Shown one piece after another: positions 41,944 to 50,731 of a stretch of 64,000 nucleotides of DNA. The translations under genes were made by a program, and so were the position numbers. The first letter of the stretch is position 1. The number at the start of each line of letters is the position of its first letter. The DNA comes from Candidatus Aminicenantes bacterium UBA1061. Its GTDB lineage: Bacteria; Acidobacteriota; Aminicenantia; Aminicenantales; Saccharicenantaceae. The notes under the pieces are model-generated. The model made no database searches, had not been told where the DNA came from, and was given only the letters and a program-made list of their open reading frames with translations. The DNA lies in the NCBI GenBank assembly GCA_002316315.1, contig DCDG01000022.1, positions 186,001 through 250,000 of the forward strand, read 5' to 3'.

Positions 41944-43221
41944 TCAGATTGAAGAAAGAAGCTGGCTGCTTTCCTCAATTAAAGTTAATTCTATTTTCGG
42001 AGTAAAATTAAAAAGCCCGTAGAATTTAGGAGCACAGTAGCAGGCATAATCATCAGGATTTAGATAGGCTTCCTCGGTCGGCAGATAACCGACATCCCCA
42101 TTAGCATAGCCGGCGGTCATTAAAGCCGGGAATTTTTCCCTTAGCTTGATCCCCGGACTGCAGAAAACCTCACCGGGGAGACCAAGGATTTGCATCTCAC
42201 CAATCCGGATAACCTGAACAGGCACATTTTCAAGCCAGGGGGAGGCAGCGAAAGCCTCATAATGTTTCTCAATTTTTTTCCTCCAGAGACTGATAATGCG
42301 GGAGGCATGGAGAAACTGCTTATTGGCCTCAAGGGCGGCTGCTGTTTCTCGGTCGAGGCTGGCCAACGGGAAAACGGAAAGCGGCAGACGGATTCTATTT
42401 TCGGCTGATTTTAAAGCAACTTCTTTCTGGAAATTAGTATATTTCACCGATTTAAGTGCCCTGGAAGCAATGATCTGGCCGCATAAATAATAATCCTCTC
42501 TCGTTGCTCCCAGCCGCCTGTTCATATAGGTGACGGGGTCAATGTCACCGCCGAAACCCTGAAGAACCAGGGCTTTATTGCCGCTTTTTTCGATTTCTTT
42601 AACCGCTGCGCCCGGCCAGTCTGAAGAAATTTCTTTGGTTGGGCCGAGAGTCACGGCATGGCAGGCATAATTCAGAAGAAAAATGGCTCTCCTTTTCTGT
42701 TGGCAAATGCCTACCTGGAGCCAGGAGTCTATTGGATAAAAGCTATTAAGACGACGGTTATAGCCAATCGGTTCTACAGCCTCGGCATGGAATCCAAACT
42801 TTGCTTCCTCGAGATTAGCTCTGGCTTTCAAAGCGGCTTCCAGAACCAGACTAGGTAATCTTCTGACATAATCCGGGTTTATTTTCCCCAGGCCAGGAAG
42901 AGGCTGGACAGCTGGCCCGGAATGAGTGTGGGTGCAGGCGAGGAGAATATTTTTAAAAGGAATGCTGGTTTCTTTTGCTATTTGGCGGCGGCAGCGGTCA
43001 GCGAATTCAACTGATACCGAGAGAAGGTCAAGGCTAATGATAAGAATTGTTTCCCTGTCTCCCTGGAGGCAAAGAGATCTGGCCTTGAGCTCATCCCTGA
43101 CAATGTTTGCCCTCCGGTCGAGATAAAAACCAAATCCAGCCAGGTCTGTTCCAAGCGGAGGAGTTATTTTGGTTTCACCAAAGCCGGCCCGTAAGAAATC
43201 AGATGCCCTGCCTTTTTCCAT
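41944..43221 (-). CDS. Neutral/alkaline ceramidase-like hydrolase
   Basis: 425 residues, no signal peptide. The start MEKGRASDFLRAGFGETKITPPLGTDLAGFG, the metal-binding CTHTHSGPA near residue 97 and NYACHAVTLGP near 205, and the later GGDIDPVT and LPGEVF motifs are those of the neutral ceramidase N-terminal domain family. Canonical enzymes are secreted and have a C-terminal beta domain; this copy is short and apparently cytoplasmic, so ceramide is not a safe substrate call. GAGGAG precedes the ATG. It sits between the lipoprotein and GATase-like genes. Confidence 0.75.
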   Translation of the reverse strand: MEKGRASDFLRAGFGETKITPPLGTDLAGFGFYLDRRANIVRDELKARSLCLQGDRETILIISLDLLSVSVEFADRCRRQIAKETSIPFKNILLACTHTHSGPAVQPLPGLGKINPDYVRRLPSLVLEAALKARANLEEAKFGFHAEAVEPIGYNRRLNSFYPIDSWLQVGICQQKRRAIFLLNYACHAVTLGPTKEISSDWPGAAVKEIEKSGNKALVLQGFGGDIDPVTYMNRRLGATREDYYLCGQIIASRALKSVKYTNFQKEVALKSAENRIRLPLSVFPLASLDRETAAALEANKQFLHASRIISLWRKKIEKHYEAFAASPWLENVPVQVIRIGEMQILGLPGEVFCSPGIKLREKFPALMTAGYANGDVGYLPTEEAYLNPDDYACYCAPKFYGLFNFTPKIELTLIEESSQLLSSI

Positions 43222-43364
43222 TTAATTTTCTCCTCAAGGATAAACATCAGCTCATTACTCAATTTATTTTTGTTATTTTTCTAATTTCTTATTTATGCAG
43301 GCTTCTTGAGGACTGAGGCTGACAAGAGCCTTCTTTCTTAGTTCTCTTTTATTAAGCCTGAACA

Positions 43365-44159
43365 TTAATCTTTTTGAAGACAGATTAAATCAAGGCTATG
43401 CAGCCAGAATTCCTGGTATTTATCCCAGAAGATGAAATTACATCCCCAGTGAGGAGCAGGATCAGAGGTAAAAGCCAGGGCCTGCCCCTTCCCGACTTTC
43501 ATTGTGGCCAGCAGAGGATCGCCTGTTTCTTTAATCTTAAGAAGGGTTTGTCCTTCCGGTCTGGGCAAGGTCCGGTTATAACCAAGAAGCGGTGGGAGAT
43601 GGCTGAAATCAAAATCAAGGAAAGCTTTCGAGCCCGGCGGAGTGGCTTCAACCGAAAAACCCTCGGTACTCTCCATTAAATCTTCATAATCGAGGCACCT
43701 GAGTGGCAAGATGTCAGCCAGGCGGGTCCGGCCCCATCCGCCTTTGCCCTGCTCGCCGGTAAAAGAATACCAGCCGCCTAGAAACATAGCTGACTTGCCG
43801 CTTTCTATCGCCTCAACCGTCAGCCGGATACGATCAGGGAAAGTCAGGATTTTTTTGCCAAATTTTTCACGGTCAAAAAAACTCGGTGCGAGTTGAAAGA
43901 GCTTGGCGTCAATGTCGCTGAAGATAAAGACATCATAGTCAGATAAAATTTTTTCGTAATCGCCTGGCCCGAGCTTATTATAGAAATCCCAGGCCGGGAT
44001 GGATAGGACCTGATGCCGGCCGTCACTTTCGAGAGCTTCTTTCAACCACCGACCGTAGTTAAAAACATCCAGTCCTTTTGGTGAATGATAGAAGGGGGTT
44101 TCTGCGAAAACCGGGCCGGTCAGAATAGCCCAATCACCGACATAATATATTTTAGCCAC
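43365..44159 (-). CDS. Glutamine-amidotransferase-like protein (PF07090 type)
   Basis: 264 residues, GTG start with AGGAG nine bases upstream. It opens MAKIYYVGDWAILTGPVF, contains DYDVFIFSDIDAKLFQL, a conserved MFLGGWYSFTGEQGKGGWG loop, and a final ATMKVGKGQALAFTSDPAPHWG. This is the pattern of the putative glutamine amidotransferase family with a class I GATase fold; the catalytic Cys is not present in the expected GGWYSF elbow. Expressed on the same strand as the ceramidase-like gene (143 bases upstream of it), possibly one unit. Function unknown. Confidence 0.65.
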   Translation of the reverse strand: MAKIYYVGDWAILTGPVFAETPFYHSPKGLDVFNYGRWLKEALESDGRHQVLSIPAWDFYNKLGPGDYEKILSDYDVFIFSDIDAKLFQLAPSFFDREKFGKKILTFPDRIRLTVEAIESGKSAMFLGGWYSFTGEQGKGGWGRTRLADILPLRCLDYEDLMESTEGFSVEATPPGSKAFLDFDFSHLPPLLGYNRTLPRPEGQTLLKIKETGDPLLATMKVGKGQALAFTSDPAPHWGCNFIFWDKYQEFWLHSLDLICLQKD

Positions 44160-44261
44160 CTTTTTACACTCCTGAACCTTTCATGCTAGGCTATCATCAC
44201 AAAATCAGTCTAAGTTTGTCAATACTGGCCGAATGCTTGATTGAACAGGCGATCAGCCCTT

Positions 44262-44290
44262 TTGGTTAGAATTCTGATTAAGGCTATGTT
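44262..44290 (+). promoter_or_regulatory. Predicted promoter for enolase
   Basis: TTGGTT (44262-44267), 17-base spacer, TATGTT (44285-44290), 42 bases before the start codon. Confidence 0.45.
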
Positions 44291-44332
44291 AAAATTAAAA
44301 ATGAAAAAGAAAATATTTTTAGGAGTAGCCAG

Positions 44333-45625
44333 ATGAACATGACTATCAAAGAAATCAAAGCCAGGGAAATTCTCGACTCGAGGGGTAACCCGACGGTTGA
44401 AGTTGAAATCAGGCTGGAAGATGGGGCAACCGGCCGGGCTGGAGTTCCTTCCGGCGCCTCAACCGGGATACATGAAGCCCTTGAGCTCAGGGATGGAGAT
44501 AAGAAAAGGTACAATGGTAAAGGGGTTTTGCAGGCAGTAGAAAATGTCAACAAGCTTATTGCCCCGGAGATTTGCGGTCTGAGCGCCTTTGAACAGGCTG
44601 CTCTGGATAAGAAACTGGTCGAACTCGATGGCACGGCAAACAAAAGCCGGCTGGGAGCTAATGCTATCCTGGGTGTCAGCCTGGCCGCAGCTAAAGTCGC
44701 CGCTCTTTCTCTGGGGTTACCGCTTTACAGATATTTAGGCGGTCTTGGAGCGAAAGTTCTGCCCGTGCCAATGTTTAACATTCTTAATGGCGGAGTACAC
44801 GCCAACTGGCAGGGGACGGATCTTCAGGAATTTATGATCGCCCCTGTTGGTGCCCCTTCCCTTCACGAGGCAGTCCGCTGGGGCAGTGAGGTTTATCACT
44901 CTCTAAAAAATGTCATTAAAAACCGCGGCTATTCGACCGGAGTCGGGGATGAAGGTGGATTTGCTCCAGCCCTGAAGAAGAATTCTGAGGCTATTGAGTT
45001 GATAGTGGAGGCGATAGAAAAAGCTGGTTATAAACCGCTTGAGGATGTGGCCATTGCCCTTGATGTGGCGGCCAGCAGCTTCTATGAAGATGGGTTCTAT
45101 AACCTCCGGACGGAGGGCCGGAAGGCCAGAGCCGAGGAAATTGTTGAGATGTACGCTGGCTGGGTAAAAAGTTACCCTGTTATTTCTATTGAGGACGGAT
45201 TGGCTGAGGATGACTGGACAGGCTGGAAAATGTTAAATCAGCGGCTTGGCCAGCAGATTCAACTGGTTGGCGACGATATTTTTGTTACCAACGTGGAGAG
45301 AATTAAAAGAGGCATAGAAGAAAATGCCGCTAATTCAGTTTTGATCAAGCTGAACCAGATCGGGACTCTGACCGAAACCATCCAGGCTATTGACCTGGCT
45401 CTCCGGGCAGATTGGACAGCTATGATCTCTCACCGTAGCGGGGAAACAGTTGACAGCTTTATTGCCGACTTTGCTGTAGCCATGGGCACCGGACAACTTA
45501 AAACAGGAGCTCCCTGCCGTGGTGAGCGGGTTGAAAAATACAATCAATTGATGCGCATCGAAGAAGAACTCGGGTCAAGTGCTGTCTATGCCGGCCGGAG
45601 TGTCATCCGGCAGGAAAAAGTCTGA
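44333..45625 (+). CDS. eno: Enolase
   Basis: Glycolytic interconversion of 2-phosphoglycerate and phosphoenolpyruvate. 430 residues, typical. Motifs: IKAREILDSRGNPTVEVE, VPSGASTGIHEALELRD (loop 1), NILNGGVHANWQGTDLQEFMIAP (the usual form is GGxHAxN; here HANWQGTD), GDEGGFAP near 205, SIEDGLAEDDW near 285, VGDDIFVTN near 312, and ISHRSGETVDSFIADFAV near 365 with the catalytic Lys upstream in LIKLNQIGTLTET. AGGAGTAGCC precedes the ATG. A second ATG at 44339 is also possible. Confidence 0.96.
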   Translation: MNMTIKEIKAREILDSRGNPTVEVEIRLEDGATGRAGVPSGASTGIHEALELRDGDKKRYNGKGVLQAVENVNKLIAPEICGLSAFEQAALDKKLVELDGTANKSRLGANAILGVSLAAAKVAALSLGLPLYRYLGGLGAKVLPVPMFNILNGGVHANWQGTDLQEFMIAPVGAPSLHEAVRWGSEVYHSLKNVIKNRGYSTGVGDEGGFAPALKKNSEAIELIVEAIEKAGYKPLEDVAIALDVAASSFYEDGFYNLRTEGRKARAEEIVEMYAGWVKSYPVISIEDGLAEDDWTGWKMLNQRLGQQIQLVGDDIFVTNVERIKRGIEENAANSVLIKLNQIGTLTETIQAIDLALRADWTAMISHRSGETVDSFIADFAVAMGTGQLKTGAPCRGERVEKYNQLMRIEEELGSSAVYAGRSVIRQEKV

Positions 45626-45826
45626 ATAATTTCAATCTGTGAAATTTACCTGCGACTCCGATTCGTATAAAGGCTGGACAGAGTAAGACGGTTAGCCGGA
45701 CATCAACTGTGCCTCAGAAATTAGAGCACTGGAAATCTGGTTGTATCTGTATTATGAGCAAGGAGAACCGCTTATCGTGTTTTGATTTTCTTCTATTTGA
45801 TTTATACTGTCTAACAAGGCGGAGAA

Positions 45827-47053
45827 ATGAATAAAAGGGAAAAAATAACCTGGTGTTTAATCTTGGCCCTTCTGAGCCTGGGCTGGTTAGCCCTGGGCCT
45901 TAGAGCCCAGAGCCAGAATTTAAGAGTGCGGGTAGTCTCAGAACAGGCAAATGTCCGGGTAAAACCGGATATTAGCAGCGAAATGTTATTTCAGGTGCCC
46001 GAGGGAACTGAATTTCAGGTTGAAAAAAAGGAAGGCGAATGGTTTTTGATCCTTTTCGAAAAAGCGGATGGGACGAAGGGCAAAGGCTATGTTCATGAGA
46101 GCCTGGTGGAGGCGATAACCCCTGTCGGTAGAGCCCAGGCTGTCCCGAAGAAGAACGAAAAACCAGCCGAGACGCGGAAAACCGAGCCAGTCAAGGAGGC
46201 AAAACAGCCAGAAGCCAGGGGTGAAACCAGCCGTAAATCTGGTGCGTCTGGGGTGTCAGTCTCTTCCGTCTTGAAAAAAATTTCTCTGTCTGTTCACGGC
46301 TTGCTCAACTATCTTTCACCATCTGATTTAAATCAGGCAGCAGAGGGTGTGACCAATTATTATTATCTGGCTTTCGGTTATAACCGAAAGGCCGATCTAA
46401 CCGGACTTCATTTTGGTTCGGGTTACGGATTCGATTTATTTTATAAGTTTTATCCCGGTTTACATCTCGGTCTGGGATTTGATTATTACCAGCCATCCAA
46501 AAATAACAGGGCGAATTTTACCACCAGCAGGACAAATTATTCGGTCTGGACAAAAGTTGGAGTGAAAGACTTACCTTTGAGAATTTCTTTAATGTTTCAA
46601 CCGGTGGAGCGTTTTTATCTGAAAACAGGAATTGAGTATCATCTGGCTAAAGCTAACTATCTTTATTCGGTTTACCAGTCAGTAGGTACACCAGAGGAGA
46701 ACTGGATGAGCTGGACAGGACAAGCTTCCGGGCATTCTTTTGGCTGGCTGGCGGCAGCAGGTCTGAACAGGCCGATTACCTCCTGGTGCCATTTCTTCTT
46801 AGAGGGTTTTTACCGCTCGGCCAGGGTCAAAAATTTTGACGGGAACAATTTCTACCTTGATTCAGATGGATTTAAGCAGACGGAATCAGGGGATCTGTAT
46901 TACTGGCAGGCCCTGGTCTCGCCTAACACCTCCTACCCCGTTCTTTTTATCCGTGATCAGGCCCCGGCTGAACCAGGCGTTATAAATCCCAGAAAAGCTG
47001 AAATAAATTATTCTGGATTCAGCCTGAAAGCTGGTTTGCGCTTCAGGTTTTAG
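45827..47053 (+). CDS. Bacterial SH3-domain protein fused to an outer-membrane-like barrel
   Basis: 408 residues. Signal peptide to about residue 28 (LGLRAQS), a bacterial SH3 domain (about 30-95: LRVRVVSEQANVRVKPDISSEMLFQVPEGTEFQVEKKEGEWFLI, KGYVHESLVEA), a basic low-complexity linker (about 100-150), then about 240 residues of amphipathic strands ending with an aromatic residue, FSLKAGLRFRF. The final Phe and strand periodicity fit an eight- to ten-stranded outer-membrane barrel. The SH3 part could bind peptidoglycan. I see no closer family. GGCGGAG lies upstream. Confidence 0.6.
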   Translation: MNKREKITWCLILALLSLGWLALGLRAQSQNLRVRVVSEQANVRVKPDISSEMLFQVPEGTEFQVEKKEGEWFLILFEKADGTKGKGYVHESLVEAITPVGRAQAVPKKNEKPAETRKTEPVKEAKQPEARGETSRKSGASGVSVSSVLKKISLSVHGLLNYLSPSDLNQAAEGVTNYYYLAFGYNRKADLTGLHFGSGYGFDLFYKFYPGLHLGLGFDYYQPSKNNRANFTTSRTNYSVWTKVGVKDLPLRISLMFQPVERFYLKTGIEYHLAKANYLYSVYQSVGTPEENWMSWTGQASGHSFGWLAAAGLNRPITSWCHFFLEGFYRSARVKNFDGNNFYLDSDGFKQTESGDLYYWQALVSPNTSYPVLFIRDQAPAEPGVINPRKAEINYSGFSLKAGLRFRF

Positions 47054-47190
47054 AGAATAAAGAGAAATATTATTCTATTGAATTTTTCTCCAGAAAGTTT
47101 TCTGGCTCCTTTCAGAAGAAACTGTAACTTTTCACCCGCAGAATTTAGACCGGGGATTTTTCATCTCAATCTTATATTTCTTATATCAAC

Positions 47191-47592
47191 CAGGTGCCAA
47201 GAACATTAATTGTCTTGAGTACTTGCTTTTTACTTGGCCTTCCCCCGGCAGCTTTCCCCTCTTTTCTGCTGAATCAGGACTGGGTCTGGGGAATGGCTTT
47301 ACTTCTGAGCGGCTTCTGGGTGATACTGGCCGCTAGAAAATATGGTGTGGAGAAGCTCCGGCAGGAAAACATCAACCCGGGAGCTGACATTAAGATGGGA
47401 CGCTGGTGGAGTTTTATTCTTCGATATATTTCCCCTCTGATTTTTTTAATCATGATCGTCTGGTGGTTTGCACAGGCGATTAGCTGGGACAAGAAGACCT
47501 GGTGGCACCCCCTGAAAACAAATTCTGCCGGGACAATACTTTTTCAGTAGGCACTGCTGCTTTTGGCTGTCATCTTGCTTAACAAATTTTAG
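47191..47592 (+). pseudogene. Remnant of a sodium:neurotransmitter-symporter (NSS) family transporter
   Basis: The open frame 47194-47550 resembles only the last quarter of an NSS transporter (about 500 residues): FLLGLP, LNQDWVWG, RKYGVEKLR, GRWWSFILRYISPLIFLIM, WWHPLKTNSAGT. An in-frame TAG at 47548-47550 interrupts the last helix; the reading frame then continues ALLLLAVILLNKF to the true stop at 47590-47592. TGG to TAG would restore FQWALLLL. Everything before about 47190 of the transporter is missing. So it is truncated at the 5' end and has a nonsense codon. Confidence 0.8.
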
Positions 47593-47637
47593 CCAGGCGA
47601 ACCGTAAAGCCGCTGCTTGTTGACGAGGAGGATTAAA

Positions 47638-47733
47638 GTGGACCTTGTCATCTGGATAGTCATAATTCTGGGCATAAATTTCGGATCATTATTTTACCTT
47701 TTGATACGCCTGGTCAGGAAAAAGTCAGACTGA
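47638..47733 (+). CDS. Putative NSS small subunit (MetS-like), 31 residues
   Basis: A single transmembrane helix and basic tail: MDLVIWIVIILGINFGSLF, then YLLIRLVRKKSD. It starts with GTG, six bases after GAGGAGG, the strongest ribosome-binding site in this area. The size, single helix and place immediately after an NSS gene match the MetS small subunit of NSS transporters (MetP/MetS). Sequence identity to MetS could not be checked. The main transporter upstream is broken, yet this frame and its ribosome-binding site are undamaged. Confidence 0.6.
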   Translation: MDLVIWIVIILGINFGSLFYLLIRLVRKKSD

Positions 47734-48095
47734 AACCCTGAGCCTCCAATCAGACAGGCTTTTTGTCTGCTTCAATATTTCTATTTAAATTCATGCTACC
47801 CTCCTGATAGCAGAATTTTTGGTTGAGATTTTGGCTGGCGCCTGGCTAGGTCTCCAGCTTTTTTAGATGGAAAGTATAAAAGGCAAAAGTGAAGAAAAAG
47901 TGAAAAAATTGTTAATTCTGAGTTAAATTTTCTGCTCTCCAAACTTTAAACGAGGCCAGGGGTGGTGGACTTTCTTCGGGGAGTTTATGACCTGCTCCTA
48001 AGCAATGAAACGGTTTCTGATATTTTGGGCTGGTTTCATTTAAATAAAGGTAACTATTTGCTATAATAAATAACTAAGTTAAGGAATATCACCTG
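47734..48095. other. Intergenic gap upstream of purF
   Basis: 362 bases. A short stem CAGACA/TGTCTG at about 47753-47771 without a clear T-run, and a TATAAT -10 at 48062-48067 without a good -35 are the only marks; the latter may serve purF. No gene seen. Confidence 0.4.
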
Positions 48096-49577
48096 ATGTG
48101 CGGTGTAATCGGTATCTGGGCTAATGAGGCAGTCTTCCATGATCTTTATCAGGGCTTGCTGTCTATTCAGCACCGCGGTCAGGATGCGGCCGGCATTATA
48201 ACTTATGATGGTAAATTTCATGAGAAAAAAGGCGCCGGCCTCGTTATGGATATCTTTGGCCCATCAGAGGCAGCCCAGTTAAAGGGTAATATTGGCATCG
48301 GGCATACACGTTATCCAACAGTTGGCGGAGGTGGCCACGAAGATGCCCAGCCTTTCATGCTTAACTCTCCCTTCGGGATTATTCTGGCTCATAATGGCAA
48401 TGTTATAAATTACCGGCAGCTGAAAAAGGAACTATTTGAAAAGCATCAGCGTTTGCTGAACTCTACATGTGATGCTGAAGTTATCCTCAATATTTTTGCT
48501 CAGGAACTGGAAGAACAGCGGATAACAGCTGTCAGTCCAGAGAATATCTTTAAAGCCGTGGCCGGAGTTTACCGCCGAGTTAAAGGCAGTTATTCCGCAG
48601 TAGCTTATATCGCTGAACAGGGTATGGTAGCCTTCCGCGACCCCTATGGCATTAAGCCTTTGAGTTTTGGCCGGCGGAGAGATGGCCTGTTACCATCTTA
48701 TGCTTTTGCCTCTGAGACAGTCAGCCTCAATCTGATGGGCTTTGAGGAGATAGAACATATCGAAGCGGGTGAAGTTGTTTTTATCGATCGCAACCGCCAG
48801 CTCCATCGGCGGCGACTGGTTCATAAAAAACACACTCCCTGTCTTTTTGAATGGGTTTATTTTGCCCGGCCCGACTCGGTCATTGACGGCGTGAATGTCT
48901 ATAAGAGTCGGGTCAATCTTGGACGCCTGCTGGCCGGTGAAATTAAAAAGAAAGATTTAGACATTGATGTGGTCGTGCCGGTTCCTGATTCAGCCCGGGA
49001 TGCAGCCATTGAGATTGCCCGGCGGCTGAAGCTTAAATACAGTGAAGCCCTGGTCAAAAACCGATATATCGGCCGGACTTTTATCATGCCGGCTGAAGCC
49101 AAAAGGCAGAGTTCTGTCCGGCAGAAGCTGAATCCAATCTGCTCCGAAATTGCCGGTAAGAAAGTTCTGCTGGTCGATGATAGTATTGTCAGAGGGAACA
49201 CCTCCCGGGCCATCGTCGAGATGATCAGAGAATGTGGAGCAGAAAAGGTTTATTTTGCTTCTTATTCGCCTCCTCTCCGCTATCCCTGTGTTTACGGTAT
49301 AGACATGCAGACCAAGACTGAGTTTGTGGCCAGGGATGCAGATGAAAAATTGGTGGCCCGCCGTATCGGTGCCGATGAGGTTATTTACCAGACGCTGGAC
49401 AATTTGAAAAGAGCCATCAGAATGGAAAATCCAAAATTAAGATATTTCTGTGCGGCCTGCTTTGATGGTCAATATCCAACCGGAGATGTAACGCCAGAAC
49501 TGCTTAAATCAATAGAAGATGAGAGAAAACTCATCCATGAGAACCAGCTTGAACTTGACATGAAAAAGACTAAATAA
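48096..49577 (+). CDS. purF: Amidophosphoribosyltransferase
   Basis: First step of purine synthesis: PRPP plus glutamine to phosphoribosylamine. 493 residues. Cys2 is the glutaminase nucleophile (MCGVIGIW), with IQHRGQDAAGI and GHTRYPTVGG typical of the Ntn domain; PRPP loop KKVLLVDDSIVRGNTSRA near 362. The C-terminal YFCAACFDGQYPTGD supplies cysteines like those of the Bacillus-type iron-sulfur enzyme, so a 4Fe-4S cluster is likely. AAGGAATATC lies upstream. Single gene, convergent with the SDR gene (27 bases). Confidence 0.95.
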   Translation: MCGVIGIWANEAVFHDLYQGLLSIQHRGQDAAGIITYDGKFHEKKGAGLVMDIFGPSEAAQLKGNIGIGHTRYPTVGGGGHEDAQPFMLNSPFGIILAHNGNVINYRQLKKELFEKHQRLLNSTCDAEVILNIFAQELEEQRITAVSPENIFKAVAGVYRRVKGSYSAVAYIAEQGMVAFRDPYGIKPLSFGRRRDGLLPSYAFASETVSLNLMGFEEIEHIEAGEVVFIDRNRQLHRRRLVHKKHTPCLFEWVYFARPDSVIDGVNVYKSRVNLGRLLAGEIKKKDLDIDVVVPVPDSARDAAIEIARRLKLKYSEALVKNRYIGRTFIMPAEAKRQSSVRQKLNPICSEIAGKKVLLVDDSIVRGNTSRAIVEMIRECGAEKVYFASYSPPLRYPCVYGIDMQTKTEFVARDADEKLVARRIGADEVIYQTLDNLKRAIRMENPKLRYFCAACFDGQYPTGDVTPELLKSIEDERKLIHENQLELDMKKTK

Positions 49578-49604
49578 GTTCAGGCTGCCAACCGGCGGAA
49601 ATAT

Positions 49605-50561
49605 TCAGATTTCCTCCCGCCAGTAATTTAGAACATCAAGAAGTGATTGCTTCAAATTGATCTGCGGTTTCCAGCCAGTTAATTTTACCAGCCGATTAAT
49701 ATCGGCCAGAAGAATAGGTGGATCGGCTGGTCGGAGACGCTTTTCTTCAGTTTCGATGACAATCTTTGCCCTGGTCATACCCAGCAGAATTTTCAATATC
49801 TCATTTCCAAACCAGGCCTGACCTGAACCAAGATTATAGGCCTCCCCTTCCTCTCCTTTTTCTGCGACCTGCCAGAGAGCCCGAACCAGGTCCCTGACAT
49901 CAGTGTAGTCTCTCTTGTTTTCCAGATTGCCGGCATAAAGAATTGGATCCTTTTTCTTTTTTTCAATCTCAGCGATTTGTTTGGCTAGGCCGGAGGTGAA
50001 ACAATATTCTGGCTGCCTGGGGCCAATGGTGCTGAACGGGCGGACTCTGATTATTTTTAGGTTATAACTCTTGAAATACTGGAAGCCCAGCATATCCTGA
50101 GCGGCTTTACTTACCCCGAATGGATTAAGCGGCCTGAAATGGGAGCTTTCTTTCATTGGCAGCTCATCAGCAGAAGCCAGGCCATAAGCTTCACCTGCTC
50201 CGGCTATAATCACTCTGGGGTTAAGGCGAAGCTCTCTCAGAGCTTCGAGCAAATTGATGGTGCCGACGAGATTAACTTCCATGATTCCGGCTGGCAGGCT
50301 CCAGGAAAAAGAGGGTGCACCCTGCCCGGCCAGGTGAAAGATAAGATCCGGTCTGATTTCGTCCAGAGGGCTAAGGAGCGAGGTGAATTCCATTAAATCA
50401 GCAGTATAATACCTGACCTGACCGGAAACTTTTTTAAGATTGGCGAGAGAAGAACGAGGTCTGATTAAACCATAGAGTTCATTCTGCTTTAAATTTGAGT
50501 TGATATATTCTGCTAAATGGCTGCCGATGAAACCAGAAATACCGGTAATTAAAATTCTCAT
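49605..50561 (-). CDS. SDR-family nucleotide-sugar epimerase/dehydratase homologue lacking catalytic Ser and Tyr
   Basis: 318 residues from the ATG at 50561 (GGGAG upstream). NAD-binding start MRILITGISGFIGSHLAEYI. The fold resembles GDP-mannose 4,6-dehydratase/RMD enzymes (HLAGQGAPSFSW, VNLVGTINLLEALRE, RPFSTIGPRQPEYCF). In normal family members the catalytic triad is Ser/Thr in SSEVYG and Tyr-x-x-x-Lys. Here the segment reads AGAGEAYG and NPFGVSK: Ser is replaced and Tyr is Phe at residue 148, while Lys152 is kept. It may be non-catalytic, regulatory, or do a different reaction. Near lptD and the polysaccharide cluster, so probably involved in surface sugars. Confidence 0.75.
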   Translation of the reverse strand: MRILITGISGFIGSHLAEYINSNLKQNELYGLIRPRSSLANLKKVSGQVRYYTADLMEFTSLLSPLDEIRPDLIFHLAGQGAPSFSWSLPAGIMEVNLVGTINLLEALRELRLNPRVIIAGAGEAYGLASADELPMKESSHFRPLNPFGVSKAAQDMLGFQYFKSYNLKIIRVRPFSTIGPRQPEYCFTSGLAKQIAEIEKKKKDPILYAGNLENKRDYTDVRDLVRALWQVAEKGEEGEAYNLGSGQAWFGNEILKILLGMTRAKIVIETEEKRLRPADPPILLADINRLVKLTGWKPQINLKQSLLDVLNYWREEI

Positions 50562-50731
50562 CTTTGCTCCCAAACAAATATCAGCTTATCTTGCTAATTA
50601 TTTTTAAGGTTTTTATAGCCTTTTTGGCTTCACCTGTCAAATTTAAAGAGGAAAAATATTTAGCGATGATCAACTGCGGCTCTGGTTATCCAGACTGCTG
50701 GCCAGGAAGACAGTTAGTTTGTGCCCGGGGA

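Noticed and set aside
47751..47771. Rho-independent terminator after the small NSS subunit
   Set aside because: Stem CAGACA/TGTCTG is short and lacks a following T-run.
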